Position numbers and translations under genes: made by a program. From Paenibacillus alvei DSM 29 (lineage in GTDB: Bacteria > Bacillota > Bacilli > Paenibacillales > Paenibacillaceae): a DNA stretch of 64,000 bases. Below the pieces are notes generated by a model that was given only the letters and a program-made list of their open reading frames with translations, did no database searches and was not told the origin of the DNA. Where the stretch lies: positions 1-64,000 of the forward strand of contig NZ_AMBZ01000013.1 of the NCBI RefSeq assembly GCF_000293805.1. Reading direction: 5' to 3'. Positions 32,623 to 42,360 of the stretch are shown piece by piece. How positions within the stretch are numbered: position 1 is the stretch's first letter; every line of letters begins with the position of its first letter.

Positions 32623-34126
32623 GGTAAGACAAGCGCGGGCATATGTTGATTTCTCATATTTTATCGATTATGACAGTGAGTTCAGAGATCGAGAAGGAAA
32701 GCATCTGGACGTGTTGGACGATGCATTAATGAAAGTGTCATCTGGAGAGCTAAAACGCCTTATAGTTACAATGCCGCCACGACACGGGAAATCGGAGCGT
32801 GTATCAAAGAAGTTTCCATCCTGGCATGTAGGAAGAAATCCAAATGATGAAATCATAGTAGCCTCTTACTCTTTAGACCTGAGTAGGGGCTTTTCTCGTA
32901 TTGCAAGGGATACGCTTTCTAGCCATGAAGAAGTGTTTGGCGTTCAAATAGATCCTAAGAATCAATCATCTGAATCGTGGACAATTGACGGCTGCCGTGG
33001 CGGTGTAAATGCCGCTGGTGTCGGCGGTGCGATTACAGGTAAGGGCGCTAGAATAGCAATAATCGATGACCCTGTTAAAAATGCGGAGGAAGCAAATTCA
33101 GAGGTTATCAGGGCTAAGATATGGGACTGGTATACATCCACTCTCTATACCCGGTTAACGCCAGATGGCCGTATTATTGTCGTTATGACACGTTGGCATG
33201 AGGATGACTTGGTTGGGCGGCTGCTCAAGAAAGAGGCGGAAGAGATAAAGGCAGGTACCCATGAAGGTGAGACGTGGACGGTAATCAACTTTCCTGCTAT
33301 TGCCGAGGATAACGACTATTTGGGTAGAAAGGTAGGAGAGCCATTGTGGCCAGAATACGGATTTGATTTAAAACGGATGATGCAGATTAAATCAGATGTA
33401 GGCTCATATGTGTTCAATGCCTTGTACCAGCAAAGACCGAGCGCAGCTAAAGGTACTATCTTTAAACGTGAACACTTCAACTATTACCGTGAAGAGATTA
33501 TCCATAATGCCCAATACTTCGTGCTTGGTAATGGCAAGAGATACGCAAAGCAAGATTGTTGGTGCTTCCAAACGGTGGATACAGCGAATAGTGTTAAAAC
33601 GATTAATGACTATTTTGTTGTAACAACAATATGGGTTACGCCTGAACATGATTTGCTTGTTGATGACGTATTCCGGACACATATTGAAGGTCCAGAGCAA
33701 AAGAAATTGCTCAAACAAATGGAACAGCGCTATAGAGTTAAGTTCCAAGCAATAGAGGACAAGACATTCGGTACCAACCTTATACAAGAGTGTAAGCGCG
33801 ACGGCATGACAATCCTTCCTGTGAAGGTAGACAAGGATAAGGTAACGAGGGCATTGCCGATGGCTGCGCGGTATGAAGTGGGAAAGGTATTCCATCGAGA
33901 AGGCACGCTATGGTTGGATGATTTCGAAGCAGAGTTAATGTCATTCCCGCGTGGTAGTAATGACGACCAAGTAGATACCTTGAGTATGGCAGGTGAGATT
34001 GTCCACACAATCAGCTTAGGACAAGAAGAAGCATGGTCAGCTACGCCAGAAGCATTGCCTGATAGACGGCGTGACTTTGAAGACGATGACGATGACGATA
34101 TACCAAGTGTACAAGGATTCTGGTGA
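32585..34126 (+). CDS. terL: terminase large subunit
   Basis: A TTG start with AGGAG about 11 nt upstream. The 513-aa protein has an ATPase with Walker A MPPRHGKSE, a Walker B region IAIIDDPVKNAEEAN, motif III-like VVMTRWHEDDL, and a C-terminal RNase-H-like nuclease (TVDTANSVKTINDY, AIEDKTFGTNLI, SNDDQVDTLSMA with the last Asp). It cuts concatemers and drives packaging into the portal. Confidence 0.95.
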   Translation: MSTSLQKLPTLTEVRQARAYVDFSYFIDYDSEFRDREGKHLDVLDDALMKVSSGELKRLIVTMPPRHGKSERVSKKFPSWHVGRNPNDEIIVASYSLDLSRGFSRIARDTLSSHEEVFGVQIDPKNQSSESWTIDGCRGGVNAAGVGGAITGKGARIAIIDDPVKNAEEANSEVIRAKIWDWYTSTLYTRLTPDGRIIVVMTRWHEDDLVGRLLKKEAEEIKAGTHEGETWTVINFPAIAEDNDYLGRKVGEPLWPEYGFDLKRMMQIKSDVGSYVFNALYQQRPSAAKGTIFKREHFNYYREEIIHNAQYFVLGNGKRYAKQDCWCFQTVDTANSVKTINDYFVVTTIWVTPEHDLLVDDVFRTHIEGPEQKKLLKQMEQRYRVKFQAIEDKTFGTNLIQECKRDGMTILPVKVDKDKVTRALPMAARYEVGKVFHREGTLWLDDFEAELMSFPRGSNDDQVDTLSMAGEIVHTISLGQEEAWSATPEALPDRRRDFEDDDDDDIPSVQGFW

Positions 34127-34134
34127 GGTGAGAT

Positions 34135-34386
34135 ATGGGAACGCTCGTAAGGTTTAAAACAGATCAGGATCATGTTGTAGAGGCATTGGAAGACTTATTG
34201 CAGCGTGCAAGAGATGGGCAGATAAAAGGATTTGTATTTGCTGCCGATCTTGATGATGGGAACGTAGCGACAGCGTGGTCAAACAGGGAATTAATGCAGC
34301 GCGCTTATCTAGTGACACATTTGCAGGCTGACATAACATATGGAGTCATAGAAGCAAATATAGACCGCTTGATTGAATACGTGTGA
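34135..34386 (+). CDS. small phage protein (83 aa)
   Basis: GAGGTGAG precedes the ATG. An alpha/beta protein (VEALEDLLQRARDGQIKGFV, ANIDRLIEYV). Similar small proteins sit beside terminase in Paenibacillus phages. Function unknown. Confidence 0.5.
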   Translation: MGTLVRFKTDQDHVVEALEDLLQRARDGQIKGFVFAADLDDGNVATAWSNRELMQRAYLVTHLQADITYGVIEANIDRLIEYV

Positions 34387-34396
34387 GGTGAGGACA

Positions 34397-34633
34397 ATGG
34401 AATATGCACTAATAGCGGTGATCGCATTATTGATGGTCATCGTTTTTTTGTGTCTTCGTATAAAGGCGCAGGATGCAATGATAAATGATTTGACCAATAA
34501 GCTTATGGCGCGAAACTATACAGATTACGTGACAGGTACAAGTGCTCGCGATGCTCCTACAGAGGAAATACACGTTAGGAAGCCATTAAGCTGGTACGAT
34601 GATCCGAATATGCCGGACGGTGATAAAACGTGA
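34397..34633 (+). CDS. small membrane phage protein (78 aa)
   Basis: ATG 34397 follows GAGGTGAGG. One N-terminal TM helix (YALIAVIALLMVIVFLCLRI) and a hydrophilic tail (KPLSWYDDPNMPDGDKT). It overlaps the portal gene by 4 nt. Role unknown. Confidence 0.55.
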   Translation: MEYALIAVIALLMVIVFLCLRIKAQDAMINDLTNKLMARNYTDYVTGTSARDAPTEEIHVRKPLSWYDDPNMPDGDKT

Positions 34634-36726
34634 AGTTGATAGACAAGTTTAAGGGTATATTCTCGGATGGGTCTGGTGAGAAGCAAGACAGCACCAATCC
34701 CAATACACCGGAACAGCAGAAGCTATGGGAAATGGTTAATCAGGATTACCAGGTGTTCAAGTCCGCGCGTCAACCAATGGAGAGCATATGGCAGCAAGAA
34801 CAACGCTTCTATATGGGTGACCATTGGCGCGGATTGAGAACAGAAGCTGTATCAAAGTTACGGCCTGACGCGGTGGAGAATGTAGCCTTCTCGCAGATAG
34901 AATCTATCGTTGGTAAGCTGACGGGGTGGATGCCATACCCTGATTATACCGCGATAGAGCCAAGCGACGAGGAAAAGGCTCGTGACCTGAATGACTTCAT
35001 GCCATATGAGCTGCGCCAAATTAAATTCAGGCACAAGCATACACGGGCAGTACGGCGCTGTGTTATTCACGGGCCACTTATCTACAAGACAATATTTGAT
35101 CCAACCATAGAGGGCGGACGTGGCATGCACCGGTGGCAGGGTAGGAACGATATCCTTCCAGTTGATTTGGGGAGCTTCTTCCCTGATCCGCGTGTTACGG
35201 ACTTCATACACCTTCAAGACATGTCAGCTATCGTAATCCATACACGGCGACCGCTGGAATACTTCAAGAAACGTTGGTCAAAGCAAGGTGGTAAGGTACT
35301 GCCTGATAACGTATCAACTGATGTCGAGATATTCAACACGGACGATTATGACGCAACCGGTGGAGAATCATCGACAAATACAACAGTAGGTGATAAGACA
35401 TCGGGCCTTATCGAATACTGGTATCGCGGACTACCTAAGTTGGTGAGTGATGAGGACAAAGAGTTGTTCAAAGAACAAGCCGAGGAGAAGCTTGCACAAG
35501 GCATTGATCCATCTGAGATGATGGCAAAGGCTTCAGGAAGCATGGAAGGTGTACATTGCATCTACATTTCCACGTCCGGTGTGTTCCTTGAGCATAAGGC
35601 GTATGTATACGATCATGGGCAATATCCATTCACGGCACGCACACTCTACCCCGAAGAAGGAAACATCTGGGGTAAGGGCTTCATGCGTGACATGATAAAG
35701 CCTCAGATATTCAAGAACAAGTACGCTGAAATTGCCATTGAAACGATGGCGAAGATGGGTAATGGCAGTATCATGTACGAGGAAGGTGCTATTGCCAAGC
35801 CGAGAGTATGGCAAGAACATCGCGCCATACCGGGTGCTATGCTTCCAGTTGCCCATGGACGTATGAATGGCGTAAAAGAGTTGGATGGTGTAAACGTCCC
35901 GAGTACCGTTTTCAATATGCTCAACTACTATGATGAGATGATGCAAAAGATCCCTGGACAGTTTGATAGCTCCAACGGTCAAGCCGATTCCCGCATTACG
36001 TCAGGCGAACAGGCAAAGGCGCTTATGGCTGCTGCTGGAACGAGGTTGAATACTGTATCCGATCTAATTAGCGAGGCGCTTGCGGATGTATTTACCCAGT
36101 ACGTCGAATTGATTGCCCAGTTTTACACAAATGAGCGCATAGCGCGTGTAACAGGGCGCAACGTGTCTATCAGTCGTGACTCTCTCGTTAGTACAGTTGA
36201 TGCTGAGTTTGACACAGGAGAGCAGTTGCAAGATCCTGAAACGGGTGAAATGATGTCTGATGTACGTCCGGTACAAGAGGAATTTGTCCCAGAATTCGAC
36301 ATCAACGTGCACATTGGCGTAGATAAGCCGCAGGATAGAGAGTATTGGCTACAGTTGGCTATGAATTTGCTCAATGCCAAAGACCCTATTTCAGGCTTAC
36401 CGATGATTGACGCTGAGGCAGTTCGATTTGTTATCCAGACAGGCCGTATGGAGCCTATGGACGTGATCCAGCGGCGTATTGAGGAGCAGGCAGGCATACA
36501 ACAACAGTTTGTGCAGGCACAGCAGCAGGCGCAGCAGTTGGCGCAAGAGAACGCATCTTTACAACAGGCTTTAGGTCAGTTTACAGATCAGCGTATGCAG
36601 CAAGAACAGGCTGACAAACAATTCAACCAATCAATGCAGCAACAGAAGATGGATATGGAAAAGATCAAACTGATTAATGACATGTCCAACCAAATGAATA
36701 CAGGGCAGCAACCTATGTTGCCTTAG
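34630..36726 (+). CDS. P22-type portal protein (698 aa)
   Basis: GTG start coupled to the previous stop. Length and motifs fit the large P22-like portals of podoviruses: RQPMESIWQQEQRFYMGDHW, a middle wing region, VNVPSTVFNMLNYYDEMMQK, then GQADSRITSGEQAKALMAAA, and a long C-terminal Gln-rich coiled coil (QQFVQAQQQAQQLAQENASL), like the P22 barrel. It is the DNA channel and tail docking ring. Confidence 0.9.
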   Translation: MKLIDKFKGIFSDGSGEKQDSTNPNTPEQQKLWEMVNQDYQVFKSARQPMESIWQQEQRFYMGDHWRGLRTEAVSKLRPDAVENVAFSQIESIVGKLTGWMPYPDYTAIEPSDEEKARDLNDFMPYELRQIKFRHKHTRAVRRCVIHGPLIYKTIFDPTIEGGRGMHRWQGRNDILPVDLGSFFPDPRVTDFIHLQDMSAIVIHTRRPLEYFKKRWSKQGGKVLPDNVSTDVEIFNTDDYDATGGESSTNTTVGDKTSGLIEYWYRGLPKLVSDEDKELFKEQAEEKLAQGIDPSEMMAKASGSMEGVHCIYISTSGVFLEHKAYVYDHGQYPFTARTLYPEEGNIWGKGFMRDMIKPQIFKNKYAEIAIETMAKMGNGSIMYEEGAIAKPRVWQEHRAIPGAMLPVAHGRMNGVKELDGVNVPSTVFNMLNYYDEMMQKIPGQFDSSNGQADSRITSGEQAKALMAAAGTRLNTVSDLISEALADVFTQYVELIAQFYTNERIARVTGRNVSISRDSLVSTVDAEFDTGEQLQDPETGEMMSDVRPVQEEFVPEFDINVHIGVDKPQDREYWLQLAMNLLNAKDPISGLPMIDAEAVRFVIQTGRMEPMDVIQRRIEEQAGIQQQFVQAQQQAQQLAQENASLQQALGQFTDQRMQQEQADKQFNQSMQQQKMDMEKIKLINDMSNQMNTGQQPMLP

Positions 36727-36727
36727 T

Positions 36728-36758
36728 AGGGCTATCACAGTGCAGTGGTAGCCCTTTT
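36728..36758 (+). terminator. terminator after portal gene
   Basis: AGGGCTA-TCAC and GTG-GTAGCCCT form a stem, followed by T5. Confidence 0.7.
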
Positions 36759-36798
36759 TATATCAGCTCCCACCCATAGGAGATTAGGAGGTATACGA

Positions 36799-37758
36799 AT
36801 GTCAGAAGTAGACCACGGCGCCACCCATAGCGCAGGAGTCGAAGAGCAAGGCCAGACAGTCCACCCACAGGCAGACGAGCACCAACAGTCCATGAAAGAA
36901 GCATTCGCATCGTTTGGACTGGACTATCAGCAAGAAGAACTGGCAGCAGAGTCAGAAGGTGAACATCCTCCCATAGATCGTGAACCAGAAGATGAGCAGC
37001 CAGAACGTAAGGGGATCACGGTCAAGCACAACAAGGAAGAAGTGTTTATTGACGAGGACAAGATCCCGGAATATGCCCGGAAAGGACTCAATTACGAAAA
37101 GATTGAGGGAAGGGCAAAACAGTATGAAAGCGCGCTTGATCGAATTGCAAGACAGCAGGGATTCAAAGACCATTCAGAATTGGTTGCGAACCTTGACCGC
37201 ATTGAGCAAGAAGCTATCCAGCGCCAACATGATCAATTTGAGCAGTACAAGAAGCAGATGCGTGAAGAGGCCGAGAATGCCGGTCTTGATCCTGAAGCAG
37301 TTGAACAGTATCTCGAAAATCATCCGATGCTTAACCAAGCAAAAGAGGTATTGGAACGCGAGTCACAGGCACAGGCTATCCGCAAGCAAGAGGAAGAACA
37401 ACAACGGCTTTTGCAGGGGTGGGAAGATCTATTCCGCAAATATCCGCAGCTAGCAGAGCAAACGGGTGAAGATGGTAAGGCTGATTGGATGACACCAGAA
37501 ATGGAACGACGTATCAAACGTGGATATGATCCGATCGACGCGTATGAGCTGGTACATCGAGATAGCATCATAGCAGACGAGCGGAAACGCGCTGAACAGT
37601 CGACGTTAAAGCAGCAACGGCTTAACAAGCGAGTGCAGGTTGAAGGAGCAGGTGGTACTGATTTAGAACCACAAGCACCGCCTGAATTGGCTGCGGCATT
37701 CGCAATGTTTGATATCGATCCAAAGAAAGCGCAGAAGTATGCAAAGAATTTTGAATAG
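36799..37758 (+). CDS. scaffold protein (319 aa)
   Basis: ATG 36799 follows TAGGAGG. The protein is highly charged and helical throughout, rich in Glu/Gln (DRIEQEAIQRQHDQFEQYKK, AIRKQEEEQQRLLQGWEDLF), with an acidic N terminus. Composition, size and position between portal and capsid genes are those of internal scaffolds that template capsid assembly. Confidence 0.8.
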   Translation: MSEVDHGATHSAGVEEQGQTVHPQADEHQQSMKEAFASFGLDYQQEELAAESEGEHPPIDREPEDEQPERKGITVKHNKEEVFIDEDKIPEYARKGLNYEKIEGRAKQYESALDRIARQQGFKDHSELVANLDRIEQEAIQRQHDQFEQYKKQMREEAENAGLDPEAVEQYLENHPMLNQAKEVLERESQAQAIRKQEEEQQRLLQGWEDLFRKYPQLAEQTGEDGKADWMTPEMERRIKRGYDPIDAYELVHRDSIIADERKRAEQSTLKQQRLNKRVQVEGAGGTDLEPQAPPELAAAFAMFDIDPKKAQKYAKNFE

Positions 37759-37772
37759 GAGGAAATTTCATT

Positions 37773-38192
37773 ATGGCTAAAGGGTTTGTTTATGTTTACA
37801 ACGATTACGGGAAAGATCCTACACGCATAACACAACATTTAATGACTGACGATGAAGCAGGGTTTGCAGGTGAAGCAATCAAGATTTCAAATGGTAGAGT
37901 AACAAAGGCCGGGCCAACAGATGCTGTTGCAGGATTCCTCACGGCGAATGTGAAGCCGGGCAAGAATGTACAGACGGAATATATACTTGCCCGTGAAGGT
38001 GATTGGTATGATGCACCATTCACTGGTACACCTGCTGCTGGGTTTGTATCAGGTGCTGCTGCTGTGGCTGTGGCAGTAGACGGGTTGGCTGCTGATGCTG
38101 CTGTTGTTGCGGATGGATCACTGTCTATTTTTGAAGTTAACAATAATAACAAGACGTGCCGCGTGAAGGTTAAAAAGCGGCAGTTCTCGTAA
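37773..38192 (+). CDS. probable capsid decoration or head protein (139 aa)
   Basis: TAGGAGG precedes the ATG. A beta-rich, Ala/Val-rich protein (AGFAGEAIKISNGRVTKAGP, AGFVSGAAAVAVAVDGLAAD) directly upstream of the capsid gene, as for decoration proteins. Family match not certain. Confidence 0.6.
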   Translation: MAKGFVYVYNDYGKDPTRITQHLMTDDEAGFAGEAIKISNGRVTKAGPTDAVAGFLTANVKPGKNVQTEYILAREGDWYDAPFTGTPAAGFVSGAAAVAVAVDGLAADAAVVADGSLSIFEVNNNNKTCRVKVKKRQFS

Positions 38193-38224
38193 GGGGGATA
38201 AAAATATATGCAAACAGCACTACG

Positions 38225-39166
38225 ATGGGATCCACGAGTTTTAGAGCCAATTTTCAAAGAACTTTATTCGATGGAGACAAAAACAAAAAGGACTTCATTC
38301 CATTACTCTACAATGCAACAACATCTACAAAAGCAATGGAGAGTTACGAAGGTGTCGGCGGTGAAGGCTTGATGGAAGAATGGAAACATTCGAATAACCA
38401 AGTTTTCTATGAAGACATCGACGAATTATGGCAGAAAATCATCAAGAACCGCAAGTTCTCTGATGGTCGCGTTATCGAACGCGACTTTGTTGACGATCTT
38501 GAACTTACCGAAATTAAACGCCGCATAACATCTCTGGCAGACGCAGTATACAAAACACAACAGTTGCAATGCGTAGAGTTCTTGAACAACGCTTTTGTTG
38601 GTACAGGGCCAAACTGGCGTGGCCGAAACGACAATTACTTGGGGCCTGATGGCAAACCGTTGTGCGCGGCCGATCATCCTTATAGCCCGACTAATGACAA
38701 AGACGTTCAGTCCAATCTTGGCAATAAGGCACTTACTATTGACTCTTGGGATGAAACAGCAGTTGCTATGCAGGAATGGAAAGACGACCGCGGTAATCCG
38801 TTGGCAGTAATCCCGGATACGCTCATTGTTGCGCCATATAACGCACGAGCAGCGTTTAAAATCGCAGGATTGCCGGATTCTGAATTGCCCAAGTATGAGC
38901 CTGGTTCCAATAACTTTGACGCGAATATGTACATGGGTAATATCAAAGTCATCGTTAATCCATTTATCAATCCTACTCAACGTAAAAACTGGTGGGCTGC
39001 CGATTCTGCACGTTTGAAGCAATTTAACATCTGGCAGTGGAGACGTAAGGTGGAGAACGGAACGATGACTGACTTCGACACCGAGGCTGCCAAATATAAA
39101 GCAATCGGTCGTTGGGCATACGGTTTCACTAACTATTCCTTCATTTTCGGTCACAAAGTACAATAG
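38225..39166 (+). CDS. major capsid protein (about 313-320 aa)
   Basis: The frame encodes a HK97-fold-size coat protein (DFIPLLYNATTSTKAMESYE, FVDDLELTEIKRRITSLADA, NNFDANMYMGNIKVIVNPFI, FTNYSFIFGHKVQ). ATG 38225 has no ribosome site. An ATG at 38208 has AAGGGGG upstream but is in another frame (MQTALRWDP). One missing base near 38231-38237 would join them as MQTALRWDPTSFRANFQRTL, so the 5' end is probably frameshifted. Confidence 0.8.
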   Translation: MGSTSFRANFQRTLFDGDKNKKDFIPLLYNATTSTKAMESYEGVGGEGLMEEWKHSNNQVFYEDIDELWQKIIKNRKFSDGRVIERDFVDDLELTEIKRRITSLADAVYKTQQLQCVEFLNNAFVGTGPNWRGRNDNYLGPDGKPLCAADHPYSPTNDKDVQSNLGNKALTIDSWDETAVAMQEWKDDRGNPLAVIPDTLIVAPYNARAAFKIAGLPDSELPKYEPGSNNFDANMYMGNIKVIVNPFINPTQRKNWWAADSARLKQFNIWQWRRKVENGTMTDFDTEAAKYKAIGRWAYGFTNYSFIFGHKVQ

Positions 39167-39188
39167 GGGGCTTCGGCTCCCTTATTTC
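39164..39188 (+). terminator. terminator after capsid gene
   Basis: A stem AGGGGGC-TTCG-GCTCCCT with a T-rich tail begins at the stop codon. Confidence 0.65.
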
Positions 39189-39204
39189 TTTATGGAGGTG
39201 CTTT

Positions 39205-39405
39205 ATGTATCGGGATGAATTAGACGCCTTAAATGGAATCTATGAGCAGCAGAAACGAATAATTGAGCTTCTGGATCAACTGGTGAAGAAGGGCGGTGAG
39301 CCAGAGGATGCTTCTAAAGGACGTAGTGGAAGAAATACAGGAAAAGGCACCAAACAACTTCCTGTCACCCAAGTCGATAGTAAGGAAGGTAACTCAGGTA
39401 CGTGA
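39205..39405 (+). CDS. small phage head-region protein (66 aa)
   Basis: TGGAGGTG precedes the ATG. N-terminal helix (YRDELDALNGIYEQQKRIIE) and a low-complexity basic tail. It overlaps the next gene by about 100 nt. No family. Confidence 0.5.
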   Translation: MYRDELDALNGIYEQQKRIIELLDQLVKKGGEPEDASKGRSGRNTGKGTKQLPVTQVDSKEGNSGT

Positions 39406-39901
39406 TAGGCTCATACGCACGTATGGTTCCGCGCAACAGCAATCGGAAGTAGTAACCACTGCAATTGATTTGTGGAAGGGACAAAGCCTGTATATCCCTC
39501 CTTGCCCACCGGGAAATGTGACAGACGTAGATATCTATGACACTGCATATGGCGGCGCAGGACGATGGCGGCGAATACAACAGAAGCAATTCAATCTGCC
39601 AAGTCCAAAAGAGCCATACTACTATTTCGTGGCTGGAAAGATAGGGATCTACCCTGTGCCAACGACGAACGCTGAACAAGGTATCAAGATACACCATGTA
39701 CCAGTGATACCGCCTTTGACGCTCAATGACATGGATAAACCAACGGGATTTGACCCCGATTTTGATATGGTTCTGGTATATGGTGTGCTACGGGAAATCA
39801 CAGATAACAATGACTATGACATTCGCTATCAGCAATTATTGATCGAGTATCAAACGGCAAATAGCGGATATGAAGTACATGTAATACAGGAAAGGTGGTA
39901 A
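39308..39901 (+). CDS. head-tail adaptor-like protein (197 aa)
   Basis: The ATG at 39308 is chosen (GTG 39296 is the alternative). The product (LLKDVVEEIQEKAPNNFLSP, TTAIDLWKGQSLYIPPCPPG, FDPDFDMVLVYGVLREITDN) resembles head-tail connector proteins of podoviruses (gp4-type adaptor). A related layout occurs at 41800. Confidence 0.6.
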   Translation: MLLKDVVEEIQEKAPNNFLSPKSIVRKVTQVRDRLIRTYGSAQQQSEVVTTAIDLWKGQSLYIPPCPPGNVTDVDIYDTAYGGAGRWRRIQQKQFNLPSPKEPYYYFVAGKIGIYPVPTTNAEQGIKIHHVPVIPPLTLNDMDKPTGFDPDFDMVLVYGVLREITDNNDYDIRYQQLLIEYQTANSGYEVHVIQERW

Positions 39902-39905
39902 TGCC

Positions 39906-41423
39906 ATGAGCCGTTATCCATGGCGGAATACAAGCGAGGACATATCTAGCCAAACGCCGTCACAGTGGGAAACTCCAGGAGGGGCACAGAAAAAGGCAGA
40001 CCAAGCTGAACAAAACGCCAAAACGTACACAGATCAGCAGATGGACGCTCATGTTGGCAAGGGCGGAACGGCTCATGCCAATGCTGTACCTAACGGATTA
40101 GCTGGCTTTATGACGGGGGAGGACAAAGCGAAGTTGGACGGGGTGCAGGTGGGGGCAAACAACTATGTTCACCCTACAACGCATCCGCCTTCAATTATCG
40201 CACAGGACGCAAATAATCGGTTTGTTTCGGATGCGGAGAAGGCAACATGGAATGCGAAAGCAACAACCGATGAAGCAACACAGGCATCAAAAGGACTAAT
40301 GTCGGCTGCGGACAAAACTAAATTGGATGGTGTACAGACGGGGGCAGAAGTAAACCAAAACACATTTTCCAAAGTGAATGATGTGGCTGCTAAAAATAAA
40401 ACAGACTCACTCAAAATTAAAGGTGGTATTGGAATCACTATAACCACATCCCCTGCTAACAATGAAGTCACAGTGACAGCTACTGGGAATGCTACTCCAG
40501 GTCCACACGCAGAAACACATTTACCAGGTGGGACAGATGTAATCCCTTTTGCTACAGATACAACAGGCGGATTAATGAGTGATAAGGATAAGAAAGATCT
40601 AACTGCTACTGTGACTCAGCTTGGGCAAACTACATCAACTCTTAACGCTCATGTTGACGATACTACTAAACATATTACTGCGAGTGAACGAAACACATGG
40701 AATGCGAAAGAAACACCGGACGGCGCACAGGCTAAAGCAAACCAAGCTGAGACGAATGCAAAGAATTACGCAGCGCCAAAGGAACATGCTCATGATGCGT
40801 CTGCTATCATATCTGGAACTTTTGTAGCTGCGAGATTACCAATATTGGATTCTGTTAATAGCACTTCAACACAACACGCAGCTACAGCGAACGCAGTAAA
40901 AGCTGCATATGATCGAGCTGAACAGGCTTTTACGTCAGCCAGTGACGGGAAAAACCAAGTCGCTGCCGCTATCACTGGCAAGGGCGTGCCCGCATCAGGC
41001 AGCGATACATTTCCGGTATTGGCACAGAAAATATGGCAGATCACGACTGGTGTGCCAAGCGCCAAAATTACAGTACCGGCATCAACGTCTACAATCACAT
41101 TTAAAGAGGCTGGCGCAGCAGGAGGAAGATCCGAATACTATGTTGTGGTGACAGGGCTTGGGTTCCGAGCCAGATACATCATGATCCAACAGTGGCCCGG
41201 AACATATGCTCCGAGGTTTAGATCAGAGTACGTCGCCGATAAAGGTAGCCTTGTATACACCGATACGTCAGATTACACCCATTTCGAGGCTGTTCAAGCA
41301 GATTCAATACCTAGTATTGGGTCGTGGAATAATCCTACAATAACACCGGATGGATTTCTGATGCCTGTGGGACAGGATTCATCACATGCTGGACAAGACG
41401 TGTTTATAGTAGCTATGGGATAG
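39906..41423 (+). CDS. tail fibre / receptor-binding protein (505 aa)
   Basis: Repeated fibre elements occur in the first 330 aa: KAKLDGVQVGANNYVHPTTH, KTKLDGVQTGAEVN, and two TWNAK...T segments. These are typical of trimeric tail fibres. The C-terminal ~120 aa (VPASTSTITFKEAGAAGGRS, YYVVVTGLGFRARYIMIQQW) form a globular tip, probably the receptor-binding part. Confidence 0.8.
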   Translation: MSRYPWRNTSEDISSQTPSQWETPGGAQKKADQAEQNAKTYTDQQMDAHVGKGGTAHANAVPNGLAGFMTGEDKAKLDGVQVGANNYVHPTTHPPSIIAQDANNRFVSDAEKATWNAKATTDEATQASKGLMSAADKTKLDGVQTGAEVNQNTFSKVNDVAAKNKTDSLKIKGGIGITITTSPANNEVTVTATGNATPGPHAETHLPGGTDVIPFATDTTGGLMSDKDKKDLTATVTQLGQTTSTLNAHVDDTTKHITASERNTWNAKETPDGAQAKANQAETNAKNYAAPKEHAHDASAIISGTFVAARLPILDSVNSTSTQHAATANAVKAAYDRAEQAFTSASDGKNQVAAAITGKGVPASGSDTFPVLAQKIWQITTGVPSAKITVPASTSTITFKEAGAAGGRSEYYVVVTGLGFRARYIMIQQWPGTYAPRFRSEYVADKGSLVYTDTSDYTHFEAVQADSIPSIGSWNNPTITPDGFLMPVGQDSSHAGQDVFIVAMG

Positions 41424-41435
41424 GAGGTCAGTAGT

Positions 41436-41803
41436 ATGGAAATAGGACGTAGAATCTATTACGATTTAGCATCCGGTGAGGTAATTGTAGATACTGGCGA
41501 GCGTTCAGGGGGCTTAGTAATTAAAAAACTATAGAAGATGACATCAAAGTTTTTAAATCATTGTTCGAGCGAAACCGGGAGTCGTTTGATTACATTGAAC
41601 TTGATTACGGGCAATATGCTGAGGACTTTGCTACACGCTCGGGGTACAAAGTCAATGTCAAGACGAAAAAATTAGAGTTCACATATCCTAATCAACCGGA
41701 GCCAGAGCAGCCGAGCAGGAAGCCTCTGACGGAAGAAGTGGATGAGTTGAAGAGTAACCATGAGAACTTAGTCAAACAACTATCGGATAAGGGTGTAATA
41801 TGA
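41436..41803 (+). pseudogene. small tail-region protein (~121 aa), frameshifted
   Basis: ATG 41436 (TAGGAGG upstream) gives MEIGRRIYYDLASGEVIVDT to VIKKL and a stop right after A6 (41523-41528). The next frame continues TIEDDIKVFKSLFERNRESF, DYGQYAEDFATRSGYKVNV. One extra A joins both. The pattern is that of a common phage protein found after tail fibres, role unknown. Confidence 0.65.
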
Positions 41804-42360
41804 ACCTGCAGCAAATAATAACTGAAGCTGACATCCTAGTTCCAAATGAGGTGTCGACAGCGGACAAGGTTGTATGGCTGAATGCTATCAATCAAGACTT
41901 TTTCAATGTGGTTAAGATACCAAAGATGGCATGGTTCGATTCTATCGCTGGGCAGAATGTGTATGAACTGGCTGCCGATGTTCGAATGAAGAATACAGAT
42001 ATGTGCATGGTAGGAATGATCCAATATCGTAGTATACAAAACGATAACGTTTCACCATTGCAAAACAGCTACATGATTGACGACGAGACACATACTCTTG
42101 TACTCACCCCTGCACCGTACCAGTCGGACATGCAGGGGCTTGTTCGTTATCGGCGTATTGCTATAACAACATTCACTACAAGCAACTTGAATGCCACACC
42201 GGACGCACCGGAGGAATACCACTGGACGTTCATTCCTGCACTGGCCGCGTATATCGCGAATACGCAGGATGACGGCGTGAAGGCAGGAAACTATGAGAGC
42301 CAATATAAAGCAGCTTGGAATGTGGCTGCACAAAACTATCAAGTGGGTGATTCCATTTGA
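41800..42360 (+). CDS. head-tail adaptor-like protein (186 aa)
   Basis: Coupled to the previous frame by ATGA. The N-terminal helical part (LQQIITEADILVPNEVSTAD) and a beta region (MIDDETHTLVLTPAPYQSDM, HWTFIPALAAYIANTQDDGV) fit phage adaptor proteins. It ends 4 nt inside the next gene. Confidence 0.6.
   Translation: MNLQQIITEADILVPNEVSTADKVVWLNAINQDFFNVVKIPKMAWFDSIAGQNVYELAADVRMKNTDMCMVGMIQYRSIQNDNVSPLQNSYMIDDETHTLVLTPAPYQSDMQGLVRYRRIAITTFTTSNLNATPDAPEEYHWTFIPALAAYIANTQDDGVKAGNYESQYKAAWNVAAQNYQVGDSI

Noticed and set aside
33404-33895. 163-aa minus-strand ORF inside terL
   Set aside because: It lies wholly within terL, has no start signal and its composition fits a reverse-frame artefact.
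38208-38372. Short frame MQTALRWDPRVLEPIFKEL at the capsid start
   Set aside because: It has a ribosome site but soon runs to a stop. It is best read as the displaced 5' end of the capsid gene, not a separate gene.
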